DNA of 64,000 bases, taken from NCBI RefSeq assembly GCF_037126465.1, contig NC_088201.1:8933001-8997000 (forward strand), written 5' to 3'. The position numbers were made by a program, and so were the translations under genes. This DNA is from Ornithodoros turicata (Eukaryota; Arthropoda; Arachnida; Ixodida; Argasidae). A model generated the notes under the pieces. That model had not been told where the DNA came from. It saw only the letters and a list, made by a program, of their open reading frames with translations, and searched no databases. Below are positions 22,983 to 33,747 of the stretch, piece after piece (within the stretch, counting starts at the first letter, position 1; every line of letters begins with the position of its first letter).

Positions 22983-23478
22983 TAGGGTTCTTCGTTTTCC
23001 GGTTAAACCCGATTTTTCACGATAGTTCCCCCCGAACAAATTTCGGTAAAGAATTCGGGTAAAAACCCTATATCAACCCGAAATCCTTGCGTTCCTTCAA
23101 CTTGTCGCTCTCGGTAAACCGTCGGAAAAGTGAATCATAATATCAGCAAAGAGAGCTATTTGTGACAATCTAGTTGTGCTCCGTTTATGATCGACCCTCA
23201 GGCAGGAGTCGAAGAAAAGCTTTTTGTGGAGCTCAGGCAAGTGTTTGAATACCGCGGTCATTCATTATTCCAGTTCCGAGCGGAAATATAGAGATTACTG
23301 TTTCACGCCCCAGTGTCACAGCAGTATCTTGTTTCATGTGCCTTTCTTATCACCCGAAAATTCCACGGTGACATATCAAACAGAGATCATAGCGCCCGAT
23401 TTCTGGAGTCGTAAATAGCACCAGATTCCCCCCCACCCCCCACCCGAATTTGAAAAATCATAAAACCCGAGAACCCTA
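22983..23478. mobile_element. hAT-type MITE (TAGGGTTCT ends)
   Basis: 496 bp flanked by exact 8-bp duplication CGGATTCG (22975-22982 and 23479-23486). Terminal inverted repeats begin TAGGGTTCT. Subterminal regions carry AACCCGA/TTCGGGT words (for example GGTTAAACCCGATTTTTCA). No transposase coding seen. The 8-bp duplication is the hAT signature. Confidence 0.9.
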
Positions 23479-23674
23479 CGGATTCGTTACAGTGTATGTC
23501 TACTTCGAATCACATGTTACATATCACGGCTGCATTGACTCGTGCTGCGTCCTCGCGTCGTGTAGGGCTATTTATTCCTAAGATTTCGAACGAGGTCTGC
23601 ACTGTACGGTCGGAGGTGGCACTCAGCCGTCGAAAAACCTCCATAGCCAGCAATGACGCAAATATGCTGGATAC

Positions 23675-24414
23675 CAGTGATGGCCACTAACTACTTCTAC
23701 AGTAGTTTAACTATAACTACTAACTACTTTGCGATGCAGTAGTTTAACCAGTAGTTCAACTACTTGTCATGGGAGGTAGTTAAAACTACTTCCTTAACTA
23801 CTGCAATGTAGTATAACTACATCTATAACTACTTAACGTTGCATAATGTAGAAACCCCCGAGACTAGGGAACACGAAGGGACAGACACAACACGAAGTCT
23901 CAGTCTTTTTGAGACTTCGTGTTGTGTCTGTCCCTTCGTGTTCTCTAGTCTCGCGGTTTTTACATTATGCATCATCTTCACCAGCTCGCTTGCTTCCTAG
24001 CCATTTTTTCACCTACTTAATGTTGTACATCAACACCAATCCCATTCTATAGCGTTCTTAGACACCTAAGTATGAATCACAAGCAGTGATAAAAGTGAAG
24101 ATTTAGTACACATGCACGGCACAATTGTACTGCACCTCCGTTCTCATCAAACAAGTAGCTCAAGGTAAAAGTCGTTTTCTTTTAAATAATCAATCAATCA
24201 ATCTGAAGTACAATCGTGCCGTAAAGCTTGCGGCAAAATCGGAAGTAGTTGGCGCCTGCAGTAACCTAACTACTGTAGTTAACTACCCGAAATAGTAGTT
24301 TAACTAGTAGTTGTACACTACATTTCTGCAAGTAGGTGATAACTACTTTTCAACTACAATCAGGTAGTTTAACTAGTAGTTTAACTACATGTACTTAACT
24401 ACTGGCCATCACTG
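23675..24414. mobile_element. Complete AACTAC-word hAT-type MITE
   Basis: Ends CAGTGATGGCCA and, inverted, the same 12 bases. Flanks CTGGATAC (23667-23674) and CTAGATAC (24415-24422) form a 7/8 match of an 8-bp duplication. Both sides (23683-23840 and 24235-24405) are arrays of AACTAC/GTAGTT and AGTTAACT words. Internally it carries a later snap-back insertion (23842-24012); without it and one duplication copy the MITE would be about 556 bp. No coding capacity. Confidence 0.85.
23842..24012 (+). mobile_element. Snap-back insertion with 13-bp target duplication
   Basis: Flanked by CTACTTAACGTTG (23829-23841) and CTACTTAATGTTG (24013-24025), a 12/13 match. Hairpin arms of about 60 bp (about 23842-23902 and 23910-23970) share ACACGAAGGGACAGACACAA and CACGAAGTCTCA with few differences. 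An unpaired 3' tail of about 42 bases contains CCAGCTCGCTTGCTTCC. Same design as 45074-45237 and 10955-11134. Confidence 0.8.
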
Positions 24415-24838
24415 CTAGATACAACTATTATTCTGAGGGCTTTCTTTGCACTAGTGACCTTTCCACGAACTAGTTTCCAACGACTTCACTTTCTCTCCTC
24501 TTTTTCTTTCTTCCTCTTTTGCATTTGTTTACGTGTTTCTTTATACTTCTGCTTCGTAGAAAACGTAATGATCATTAAGGCGAAGCACGAACTAAGCCTC
24601 GGGCTATGTCTTCATTTAGGAAAGGAATTACTTTACCAGCCTTTACCGAGCGTCACAATTAAAGAGAAAACGACTTTGATTCCGTAACGAGCGGCTAGAA
24701 AGCAGGCGAGCTGGTGATATCTGATCTCCATAACGAACCCTGAGACTGGGTTAAAAACACACAAACACGTGCTGACTTTCTCAGAGCAGACTTTTATGCA
24801 TTACTGAAGCGAAAAAAATGACATACCTTATTGTTGAA

Positions 24839-25032
24839 GCTGATATTCCACATCTTCTCCTCGACTGCCGCAGATTCGACACCCCTCGAGCCGCGCTCAA
24901 ACGACCCCTACTTGGGCTGCGGTGCATATACCATTCTCTCTGCTCGACTCAGTACGACGTCCCACACAGCGGTTTGTAACGAAAGCAGTTTTGACGTTCC
25001 TCAGCGACACAGGCCTCATGAACAGCCTGTGA
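24839..25032 (+). pseudogene. LINE ORF2 C-terminal fragment
   Basis: Reads ADIPHLLLDCRRFDTPRAAL, the H-x4-C half of the C-terminal knuckle, then LLGLRCIYHS. After a stop and frameshift it reads KAVLTFLSDTGLMNSL and stops at 25030-25032. The ending matches FLHTTGLMD at 5467. Probably an RNase H-type LINE, 5'-truncated and dead. Confidence 0.75.
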
Positions 25033-25126
25033 ACTCCAGTCCTCATTCTTCAGTGTCCCACCCTCACCTCTCACCCTCATCAGCATTACCGTCATCTTTT
25101 TTTAAAGTCATTTTTGTCTTTAATCT

Positions 25127-25173
25127 GATGATGATGATGATTGGATTTTTGTGGCGCAAAAGCAACAAGGGCC
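25127..25173 (-). mobile_element. Tiny retroelement insertion with 12-bp target duplication
   Basis: 47 bp flanked by exact TGTCTTTAATCT (25115-25126 and 25174-25185). The insert is (GAT)n followed by TTTTTGTGGCGCAAAAGCAA, the same reversed 3' end as at 10183-10245. It is an extreme 5' truncation of the parental element. Confidence 0.85.
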
Positions 25174-25469
25174 TGTCTTTAATCTATCTCACTTTGCTTT
25201 GACCTTTGTTAATTCATCCTGTATTTCCCAATCATTTTCTTTCTTTTTATTTTACTTTTCTTTAATTTTCTTTTGTTCTTTTCTTTCTTTCTTTTTTGCG
25301 GAATAGCAATCCGACATGCTGTACGGCTCCCCTTTTCTTCTTGTTTTTTTTTTCTAATAAATATATTCCCTTCCCCCTAACTGACGAAAGAAGGTGATCT
25401 GTGATCATATAGGGGGTACACTTAAACAGTCAACTTTTCTGGTCCCCTTCTGGAGCAGCTCGACCTTTC

Positions 25470-26018
25470 GACGGTGGCATCGTTCCACACTTCTGCACCA
25501 TCCAGAACAGCGTCATGGTGCTGCGTAGAGAGGATCGCCCCCGAGACAACAAAAAGTGGTTCCTGGCCTCAAAAGCAAATTATCTCTGACTACACTTATT
25601 GTCTGTGTGCTCGAGAATACTTGCACAAGAAGCACGAAAGATGGGACATACTTGTAGATCCTTCTTTCGCGCCAAAACTTATAGCGTCTCCCTCGGCGGC
25701 GAAATGGCGTTTACCGGTGCCATGCCATGCCGCAATGAGGCAAATTGCAACAGTGCTTCAACTTGGAAACGTAAAGGTGGTATGTCCACCGCAGCAAAAA
25801 GCAAGACACAGCAAACATTGAGCAGAACACAGCCTAGGACGTCCAGGAATAAACGGCGCCCAAATACTATTGTGGATGACTTAACGGAATATTACTGTGT
25901 GGTGTGACATGAGAAGTACATACCGAAGTAGGAGTGGGTTCAGTGCAAGGTTTGCAAAGGTTGGTCACATTGGGATTGTAGTAACAAAGACCTATTGTAC
26001 GTTTGCCATAGCTGCACG
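25470..26018 (+). pseudogene. Transposase-like relic ending in a PHD-type zinc finger
   Basis: The best part is 25875-26018. It reads DDLTEYYCVV, a TGA stop at what would be the second cysteine, then EWVQCKVCKGWSHWDCSN and YVCHSC. The spacing C-x2-[stop]...C-x2-C-x4-H-x2-C...C-x2-C is that of a C4HC3 PHD-like finger. Such fingers close some pogo/Tigger-type transposases of invertebrates (established), which is my preferred reading. The upstream frames (25470-25870) are open in two registers and include a basic stretch, consistent with a frameshifted transposase C-terminus, but contain no motif I can name. A host PHD protein exon cannot be excluded, but two in-frame stops argue for a pseudogene. 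Confidence 0.5.
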
Positions 26019-26025
26019 GCAAATC

Positions 26026-26090
26026 CCTGATTCCTGAACATACCCGAACATAATCCCTGTTCCCGAACATAATCCCTGAACATACCCGTA
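26026..26090. repeat. Short imperfect repeats
   Basis: The words CCCGAACATAATCCCTG and CCTGAACATACCCG alternate about four times directly after the finger relic. Confidence 0.6.
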
Positions 26091-27410
26091 GCCTGTTGCT
26101 ACGTGCCCCAAGGTTGGGGCATATTGATACACTCTGCCTCCTGTTGCACGTTACAAGTTTTTGGCGATATTTGTCACGAAATATTGGCGTCATTTTTATT
26201 CCACAGTATCCAGAGGGATCAACAGTGTAGCTAGTGCACTCAAACGCCTACACCACCAAGCACGCTTCGAATTATGACGGCTTTCTCAAAAAAAAAATTA
26301 ACCCTCCCTCCCCCGTCCTCCCACACACACTTCCCCTACAACTCTGTCTCACAGAACTTGCACCGTGATACACCGCGAACATGAAAAAGAACATCATAAT
26401 TAAAGACATCCATGAAAAACATCGTTTCGTCTTGTAGGCACGTTCCAACTGATCAATACAGTATGTCGCAACGACTGTTACTCCCATTATTCTGTCGCTC
26501 ATAACCAACAGTCGCTTCATAAGAGGGAATTGTCTGCCACGTTATATCCCAAACAACTATAGAACAGAAGCGCTAAACTACCATTCCATGTCTGTACGCA
26601 TTTGTAATGCCCACTAGGCGTACTCCTGTTCAGGTTGAATGCACTCTACCATTAACACCATAACAACAAACCTGAACAATTATGTGAGTCCTTTCGGTCC
26701 TTATTTTGTATAGCCATCTCGTGACAACAGAAACCAGCAATCCAACGTCAGGAACGTTCCTATCTCCTTAATTGGACGCTAGCGCCATTGTCTGCCACTG
26801 ATCTGAAGAGAAGAATCACGATAACGAGGGGCGTGTAGGCCGCGCTTATGCAATGGAGGAAGTACACGTACATTTTTTTTTTTTTTTTGCGATGGACAGC
26901 TTCAACATCTCCTGGACTAGCCCTTCCGTAGGCGCACCATAATCCGACGTCTCACTGAGTTGCATTGCCAGCTGCTAGAGATTACGGAGTAACTTAAATT
27001 GCAGAGGTCGGATCAACAATTAGGACGAACGCGACAAAGCCTCCAACGCCGCCCAGCAATGAAACAACGATGACCCAAGGACGGGAGTTAACGAAAGGCT
27101 TAGTCCGTTGGCAGGCTAGGTTACGGTGAGGCTCGAAAGTTGTGTCAACCCTGATTGCTGATCCAGCATCTGCAATTTCTGTTACTATCTGGAAAATTGC
27201 CGCCCGCCTCGCTTTGCACGTCCGTGTGTGAATGGAGGAAAAACGTGAGGGAGAATGGGGCCACAGTGAATGTGAGTCAGTGTCTTGCAGAACGAGGTCT
27301 CGGTATGTTGACCAGAGTTGACGAAGGTTCCTAACGGGGCGCTTGCAGTCTGTCATTACACATACTGTAGGTGTCCACCAAGCGTATCAAAGATCGTACC
27401 ATATTAACGA
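26091..27410. other. Unassigned stretch
   Basis: Poly(T) at 26872-26888. No gene or repeat family recognised. Confidence 0.4.
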
Positions 27411-28787
27411 ATGTCCTCAAGGCGCTGTCTAGGCTCTTGCTCTATACGACAGACGTCTGCAGGAATGTTGGGAATCCACCTCGAGAAAGCTTCACAACTT
27501 CCTGTTCAAGGTGCTGACTCACGTAGGAACCGGATCGATGTTCTAAGATGGATACAGATCTGCTATAAGGGGGTTGACCCACGAAGGCGGCGTTCATACT
27601 TTTTCCACCAACTGGAAGCAAATCGAACCAATGTCTTATGAGCACTTTCGCGAACGCGTTCACACGCGTTCTTTGCGTAACGGGTCAGCCACTACCTGCA
27701 AGTGCTCCCGTGGGCTAGGATCTATACTAACCGCCTCCAGAGGTGTCTCTGCACGTATATATATGAAATTCCTCCTAGAAGCCTATTAACCTTTTTAGGC
27801 CAATAGTTTAAACTGGGTGGCTTAGGTGTGTCTTGCCTCTTTGTCCGCCTACTTGTTTGGCGTTCTTGGTTCGTACGCGAACAACTTAATTCCTTCCTGC
27901 AGCATTGTATCTCTGCGATCCTTCGTGATGAAGTTCCTGAGGTCTTCGTGTCCACGGTTTACGACACACTAATATCTGTCAGGGGCTTCTACAAGGCAGT
28001 AGCCGCCTCTTTCAGGTTTCTGTTGGTTCGTTTTCCCAGAGAATTTCTGCTCGAAACCACTCGGAAGGGGTTGAATCATGCCATCTTGGACTTGGCCACC
28101 AATGTATTGCACGATGTTTGAACCCCAGCCTGAGGGTGACATTCTTTTGCGTGTGAGCCGCGTGCACATTCGCGCAAAAGCGAAAACTTTCTTCTTCCGC
28201 CTTCTCAGGAGGATGCAATAGAACATGCCTTTCTCGGCTGTAGGGATGCCATCTGCTTCTGGAATGTCTTCCAGCGCACATTCAAGGAAGATATTTTCTT
28301 GTCTCCCCGCTCAACTCGACATCTTCTCGCGGGGAGTGGTGGCGCACTGCCCTGGGATATTTTAATCATATTGGGATCATATGCGTTGTGGGTCGCACGT
28401 AGTATATATTAAGACATATGACGCCAATGAACCGCCTGTAGGATCGTGGCCCATATTTCGACGAATGCTGTTTTCTCTGGGTGCTTTTTTAATCAGCATG
28501 TCTTGCGAGGAGACATCCCAGAAATGGCTTCACGTGACTGACCTCCTTCAGACGAGACCCGTTTACTGAGGCAGTTTTGTGTTGTGTTTCCCTTTGTATT
28601 GTTCCATCCCTCTTGCCCTTTTGGGTGTTGCTGTATGTTAGATGCCTCTTCGCGGAGTGCCACTGGAAACTAGTGCTGTAATGTACATAGTGTACATATC
28701 TATTGTTCTACACCACATCCTGTATATAGCAGTTATGCATTAAAATCAGTTTCGAAAAAAAAACACAAAACAAAACAAAACAAATAT
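27411..28787 (+). pseudogene. Tx1/L1-like LINE ORF2 3' portion, copy 1
   Basis: From 27816 the frame gives GGLGVSCLFVRLLVWRSW and LNSFLQHCISAILRDEVP, then, after a shift at about 28120-28200, EDAIEHAFLGCRDAICFWNV (zinc-binding region near the C-terminus). LPWDILIILGSYALWVAR follows, then NEPPVGSWPIFRR, ending at 28569. This order is typical of tick LINEs related to Tx1/L1 (family knowledge; exact clade inferred). An untranslated region with ATTAAA near 28739 and an A-rich (CAAAA)n tail to about 28787 follow. The part before 27816 is open but not recognisable. Several frameshifts and a missing RT core make it inactive. Confidence 0.75.
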
Positions 28788-29840
28788 GGCAAATCTCTGG
28801 TTCATTAGCTGGAAATGTCACATAGCTTTCCAACCCAGTTGGCCGGCTTGTCCTGGTCATCTCCTGTTTACCTTGACGTGGACCAGACTCGCTCTTCAAC
28901 GAGTTTCTGGCTGTCACATGTCGTCAAGCTGTGGCAGTGCGTCAGCACGTGGAGTCCGCTCGACCAATCGGTCTTCGCTCGGGCTCTTGTACGCAATGTG
29001 AGGCTTGCTTCGCGGGTTGGATACTTTCCTGGAGTGCTCCCTTGGAGCAGGATCCCTGTCGACACTATTCGGTGAGTCTTTGCCAACTTCGTATGGAACT
29101 CGCAGTACGAAAGGACACCACCCCCTTGAGCCATGAGGCTCTGGTCACGGGGAGGATGTGCTTGTGAAGAAAATTCATGTAGAAGCCAAAGACATTTTCT
29201 TCGACCTGCATACCGCTTCCTGTACGCGCTTGGCTTCAGGAGCGGGGCTTCTTCATAATGCGCCAAGACCCAAGAACATCTAAGTGAGTCCACGAGCCAT
29301 TCGTTACCTGCCGATTCAACTAGAAGGCGAGCTTCCGTTGGACGCACTAATTTTGCTAGGCCTGTACTCGTTGTGAGTAGCTCGTCGCAATAAGAACCGC
29401 AACGATCCTCCGATTGGGTCCTGGCCTTCCTCCAGGAGGTAGTGAAAAAGGTTTCTCCTTTCCCGACCAGGCAAGGCGGCGGAACCCACCTGACTTCAGG
29501 CACTTGAGCTTGTTGTACCGAGCCCGACTGAGTACTGATCTTGTTGGGTTTGTGACAGTTACTTGCACAACATTATGACGTTGTCCTTATTGTATGCGTG
29601 TTTGGTGTCTTTCACACAGTAGGGGGAGGCCGTTGTACTGTTTTTTCCTCATCGCCTTAGCCTGTTGCCTTTGTTCTGAAAGTACATCTACACTCATCAC
29701 AAACATGTGTGTTTTTCTGTAACCTGTGCAGCCTGTCATCCTCGTTGCTCTCCATCACGTATCGCATCTGCATTGTAAATGACCATCTAACCCTGAATTG
29801 CAACTCTGTGAAATAAAATGCTACAGGACTGAAATAAAAA
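28788..29840 (+). pseudogene. Tx1/L1-like LINE ORF2 3' portion, copy 2
   Basis: Directly downstream of copy 1, same orientation and same family. FANFVWNSQYERT at about 29070-29115 corresponds to the segment that precedes the GGLG motif of copy 1. LILLGLYSL, a TGA where copy 1 has tryptophan, then VARRNKNRNDPPIGSWP at about 29345-29430 match the C-terminus of copy 1. The intervening zinc-binding segment is largely lost. The end has AATAAA at about 29813 and an A-rich tail to about 29840. The long minus-strand open frame here (29503-28868) is antisense to this relic and is not a gene. Confidence 0.7.
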
Positions 29841-29865
29841 AATAAGAGAAATTGACAAGAGCGCG

Positions 29866-29932
29866 ATAGCTGGCATGGTAGTATAATGGCAATCAGAAAA
29901 GTGCAGGTCCGATTCCATCTCTGGCACTCGCT
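29866..29932 (+). repeat. tRNA-like SINE head, degenerate
   Basis: Contains TGGCATGGTAGTATAATGGC (box A-like) and GGTCCGATTCC (box B-like), 30 bases apart. There is no SINE body or full cloverleaf. Confidence 0.4.
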
Positions 29933-30100
29933 GCTTTTTCGTCAAATACAGTCATTAGCTCACGAAGTATTTGCGACGTTCGCGTTAACAAGCGCTGATC
30001 AAGCACAAAAGATTACAGTGACTAAAAATAATGAAGAAAGCTTAACCTGCTTGTGAAGTGCTTTCCTGGGAAGTGTCACATGATAAGGACAAAAGCTCAC

Positions 30101-30540
30101 CCACGGTTGCCACTGGGCGTTAAAGTTTCTGAAATTAGTGCGCCACTCACTTCCTCGAAAGTAAAATTAGTCAAAAGTTGATTAGTAAAGGTACAATTAG
30201 TCATCACTTGATAAGTAGCAGCACAGAGGAGAGCACAAAAGCCTGGTTGAGACATACACTCCCGGATGAAGCTGGTATAGACGTCTTCCTTTGAGCGGCC
30301 TGGTGAAACGATAAACTGAATTGTTACGAACGGCGCCGTCATCCGCGCCATAAAAAGCAATCTCTCTCCAGCCGCACGGTGTCCCTCTTCTGGTTTGTGG
30401 ACTGGAGTTGCATCAATCACTGGCACCACATCGATCAAGGGTTCGTCGCCGTACTTCGCAGACGTGTGTACACTTATTCTCTGCGATATCCTCGCAATCA
30501 GACGCACTTTTGCAAAGCTGAGCCGCGTGCGTGCCTCCAT
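30101..30540 (-). CDS. Candidate first exon, unknown protein
   Basis: A 147-codon minus-strand open frame starts at an ATG in strong initiation context (AAAACCATGG). It codes for a protein-like sequence beginning MEARTRLSFAKVRL and including PVIDATPVHKPEEG and DVYTSFIRECM. The frame ends in a TGA that lies inside a good splice donor (CCGTGG then GTGAGC; exon edge at 30101), so translation may continue in another exon. No membrane segment, signal peptide or domain is evident. I could not find the next exon; the region below is occupied by LINE copy 2. It could instead be a chance frame or a decayed element. Confidence 0.35.
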
Positions 30541-30849
30541 GGTTTTCCCTTTGGCTTTCCCTAATTACGTTATTCTAATCGACTGGTGGGCGCGCGCGCC
30601 GTTGAAAGGTCATGCATTTATGTCGTCTATCGATGCGCTCTCTGAGAAATAAGATCTACCTGAGGCATTCATTGGTAAGTTCCGTGCCTATTTTTCGCGA
30701 GCGTGTGCGCGAAATAAAAGTTTCTTACGAATTACCGGCTTTGCTATCGTGTTGGTATTTACCTCGAAGCACACATCCACATAAGCTGCTGCAATAATAG
30801 ATAACAACAATGGAATGTATCATGGCTGTGTAAGCTGTAAGTCACAAAT

Positions 30850-30894
30850 TTCCCCATTCATTATCATTAACTTATTTGTTGTTGTTGTTGTTGT
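30850..30894 (+). repeat. Retroelement 3' tail, conserved block plus (GTT)n
   Basis: Inverse of the block at 1587-1628: CCCCATTCATTATCATTAAC then TTATTTG and (TTG)n. Confidence 0.6.
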
Positions 30895-30899
30895 AAGTC

Positions 30900-32078
30900 A
30901 CACAAAAAAAAAACGGAGGCATTGGTCATTTGCGTTAATTTGTTGGCTGATTACGAGTCTCGAAAGTCTGGACGTAATAACAGGAAGCTACGCTTCACAA
31001 TAACATAGTCGCACAGCCGTACACACACACGCGACGCGACTACAAACTTGCACGATACATATATTTCCGTGCCCTTATGGCATTCTTCCCCGCAGAACTT
31101 CTTCTGGAGTTTGCTCTTTCTATGGGATTTGCTTCACTGCTCAACTTCCCGACGCAGCAAACAATCTATTCGCGCAGTGAACCAGAACGCGACCTCACGC
31201 TTCAGCGTTTTCCTAAGTAACCCGAGCTTCGCCATTATCAACCCGGGGAGGTTTCCTCTGCCACGGCGTACACGTCTGTGCACTGAACTTTGCACGTCCA
31301 CCAGTGTATCAACGACTAGGACCTGACGAAGATGCACGTGATTGCAGCTCAGCGGGTCCCGGATACCTCTTCCAAGCCGCTCGCTGTCATTCCGCACGCT
31401 GCGTACATCCATTCTTTTTACGAGCCACGCGCCACAGGAACCCTATCATGGAGATTGAAGTTCCGTGTACCTCTCGACCCACGGGGAGGCGTCTTAAGGT
31501 TATACAACGAAATATAGCCTGGGCAGGGATTGAGTTGGCAGGCGCCTTATGCCTGCAGTCCTTGCGCAGCACTCTTTCCCCCCAAACTTTAGAAACCCTC
31601 TATCACCGCGATCCCTAAAGACCAATTCTGGTCGGATCAAGAAGGCAGCACAAGAATGGGTTGCGATATTTTCTCCTCCTCGTCGCGATACAAAGTTCAC
31701 GTACGAATATTTTGCAATGAACCCTAGTGCGTCAACGTGTGTACGCGGAGGCTTTCTTTGCTGATACTCAAGTGTGCGCTCCAGCGCTGCCAAACTTGAG
31801 AGTAAGTCGCTGAATGTAGGCGTGTTGTAATTAGCGGCCTCGTGACAAATTTGAAATTTGAACTGTTTCGACATTGGGCGAAAAAAGGAAAAATGAGAAA
31901 ATTACATCAACAGAGACGGGGCCGTGCTGCAGTCAGCGGGAAACCAACGAGCACGTCTAATTGTCGCTTGTCCCTTTGTCGCATTGCTCGCACATGCTGG
32001 GATTTGGCCAGACGTTGCGCACATCTGCTGCCCAGTGTAATTCAATCAGCGGCATCCACACCATCTCGTCTGAGTGTC
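30900..32078. other. Unassigned stretch
   Basis: Overlapping open frames of 90-125 codons on both strands (31050-31870), none recognisable. Confidence 0.35.
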
Positions 32079-32081
32079 TTA

Positions 32082-32605
32082 TGCGTGGTTCACACTACAA
32101 CTTCTCTCCGTTGCGGTTACGGTGCGGATCCAGTGCGGAGGCAGCTGTCGTACGACACGCTGTTCAGACATATGCGTTCTTGATACGTCAAACGCTTGTG
32201 GTTGACCAATCACGTCTCCACTCCACCACGTCTCCATTCCACAGGCAGCCATGAACGGGCAACGTGATGTGGTCGGCGAAACTTTGAGGTGTATTGAAGC
32301 GTATCTGCGTCATACAGAGCGCGTAAACTGGCCACTTGCTGTTCAAATGGCAGCAGGAGCGCTTCTGCTGAAAAGAAGGAAAAAACGTTGGAAAAGCACG
32401 CGACAGCACAGCAGTGATGCGCTTGCGCGGAGCGCGTTCGCTCATTGGTCAGCTGCATCTCCGCAGGTAGCCCGTACCGCATGGAGTTCGGTCGAGCTCA
32501 ACTCTTGCGGTGCGTGTGCTTTTCGGAGTGTCGTGCTTCGTTGTCATGACAACCGTGTCGCGCCGCATCCGTAACGCATGAAAATGCAACAGTGTGAACC
32601 AAGCA
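32082..32605. mobile_element. PIF/Harbinger-type element
   Basis: 524 bp with TTA target duplication (32079-32081 and 32606-32608). Terminal inverted repeats read TGCGTGGTTCACACT and, inverted, TGCTTGGTTCACACT (14/15). A 3-bp TWA duplication is the established Harbinger signature. It encloses the short open frame at 32251-32574. Confidence 0.8.
32251..32574 (+). CDS. Short open frame inside the Harbinger-type element
   Basis: 107 codons from an ATG, including MAAGALLLKRRKKRWKS. Leu-rich then Arg/Lys-rich starts of this kind occur near the N-terminus of Harbinger transposases (family knowledge), so it may be the remnant N-terminus of one. No DDE catalytic motif is present, so the product could not be an active nuclease. 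Confidence 0.35.
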   Translation: MNGQRDVVGETLRCIEAYLRHTERVNWPLAVQMAAGALLLKRRKKRWKSTRQHSSDALARSAFAHWSAASPQVARTAWSSVELNSCGACAFRSVVLRCHDNRVAPHP

Positions 32606-33258
32606 TTACTCACAGCACGAGGCGCTACAGTGCTGCGGGCGACAGGTTGCAGAGCTGTTGCCCAACGTCAACATAGCACTGCTATTTTTCAGCTAGTAAG
32701 GTCCGTGCGCCTCCTTATCACGAATGAGCTGCAATCATAAGCTGTTCGTCGTCGGTGAAGAGGAGCTTCTATGCTCTAAAAGCAGAGCTTCACCGCATAG
32801 CACGGTGAAGGCCAAACATTCCACAAAATGATATATTTATCACTCCCGATTTGCGGAAAGCGCGGCGGTATACGCCTTTGTTTGGAACCGCATAAGTGTT
32901 CCCGTAACTCACCATGAAGGCGGCGAAAATACACTCTTAACAAACACCACACACACAAAAAGGGCGATGTCAAGCTGCCGGTGGAGTCAAGTTGCAACTT
33001 ATTTATTTACGCATGGCAAACGAGACAGTCTCACGCACGAAAGTTTTGTTAACAATGTGTAAATAAATAAGTTGCTGCTACCGTTTAATATCACTCTTTG
33101 ATTTGAACAACAGAACAGTAAGCGAGCCGCATTTGAGTCCTTGAACACTCTTTGATTCTCATATCTCATATAAAGATAGTCACCAATGTGACTGTAGATC
33201 TTAACTGCGAATAATATGTAGATGTACCGTTTGCATTGTGCTTGTCTGGAATCGACAG

Positions 33259-33747
33259 TATGCTGTTGACCCAACGCTTTCATTCGACATGCCAAGGGGT
33301 TTCCCTCGCCTCTTTACGTCTCTAGTGCGTCGTTTACGACTTAGCGTCGCATTCACCCCTGCACTCCGGTATAGGCTGGGCCACAGCACCACGGCGCTGT
33401 GTACAACTTGTGGTTTACCGGCAACAATCCGACACATTCTCGAAGACTGCAGCCAGTACGTACGCGAGCGACGGGCCTTTAAATCTCAACCTGAGATGCT
33501 GGATCAGAGGCCATTCAACATCTGCAAAGTTCTCGGCCCATGGAGTAACCCTGGACACCAGTGCCGTGCACTTGGCGCTTTTCTTTCCTTTCTGAGGGCC
33601 ACCGGCCTCCTTCACGAACTGTAGGGATTTCCTTCCCTCGTCATCCTTTCATGTGAACCTTTTTTGGAATGGGGTAGGGTCCTGCACTCAACGCAGGGAA
33701 ACATCCCACATCATCATCATCCATTCATCTATGTTGTTGTTGTTGTT
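33259..33747 (+). pseudogene. 5'-truncated LINE insertion with 11-bp target duplication
   Basis: Flanked by exact GGAATCGACAG (33248-33258 and 33748-33758). The coding part (33259-33624) starts mid-gene and stays open for 121 codons: an arginine-rich stretch LVRRLRLSVAF, a C-terminal knuckle CTTCGLPATIRHILEDC (C-x2-C-x8-H-x4-C, intact), then FNICKVLGPW and LRATGLLHEL with a stop. The short 3' region ends in (CATCAT) and (TTG)n. Intact frame and perfect duplication suggest a rather recent insertion. The target-primed mechanism of LINEs explains the 5' truncation (established). Confidence 0.9.

Noticed and set aside
28868..29503. 211-codon minus-strand open frame, one of the longest in the window
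   Set aside because: It is antisense to the Tx1/L1-like LINE copy 2, whose plus-strand motifs are recognisable; the minus product has no domain.
31304..31618. Plus-strand frame with KVIQRNIAW resembling a LINE endonuclease start
   Set aside because: No downstream endonuclease motifs are present; coincidental short match.
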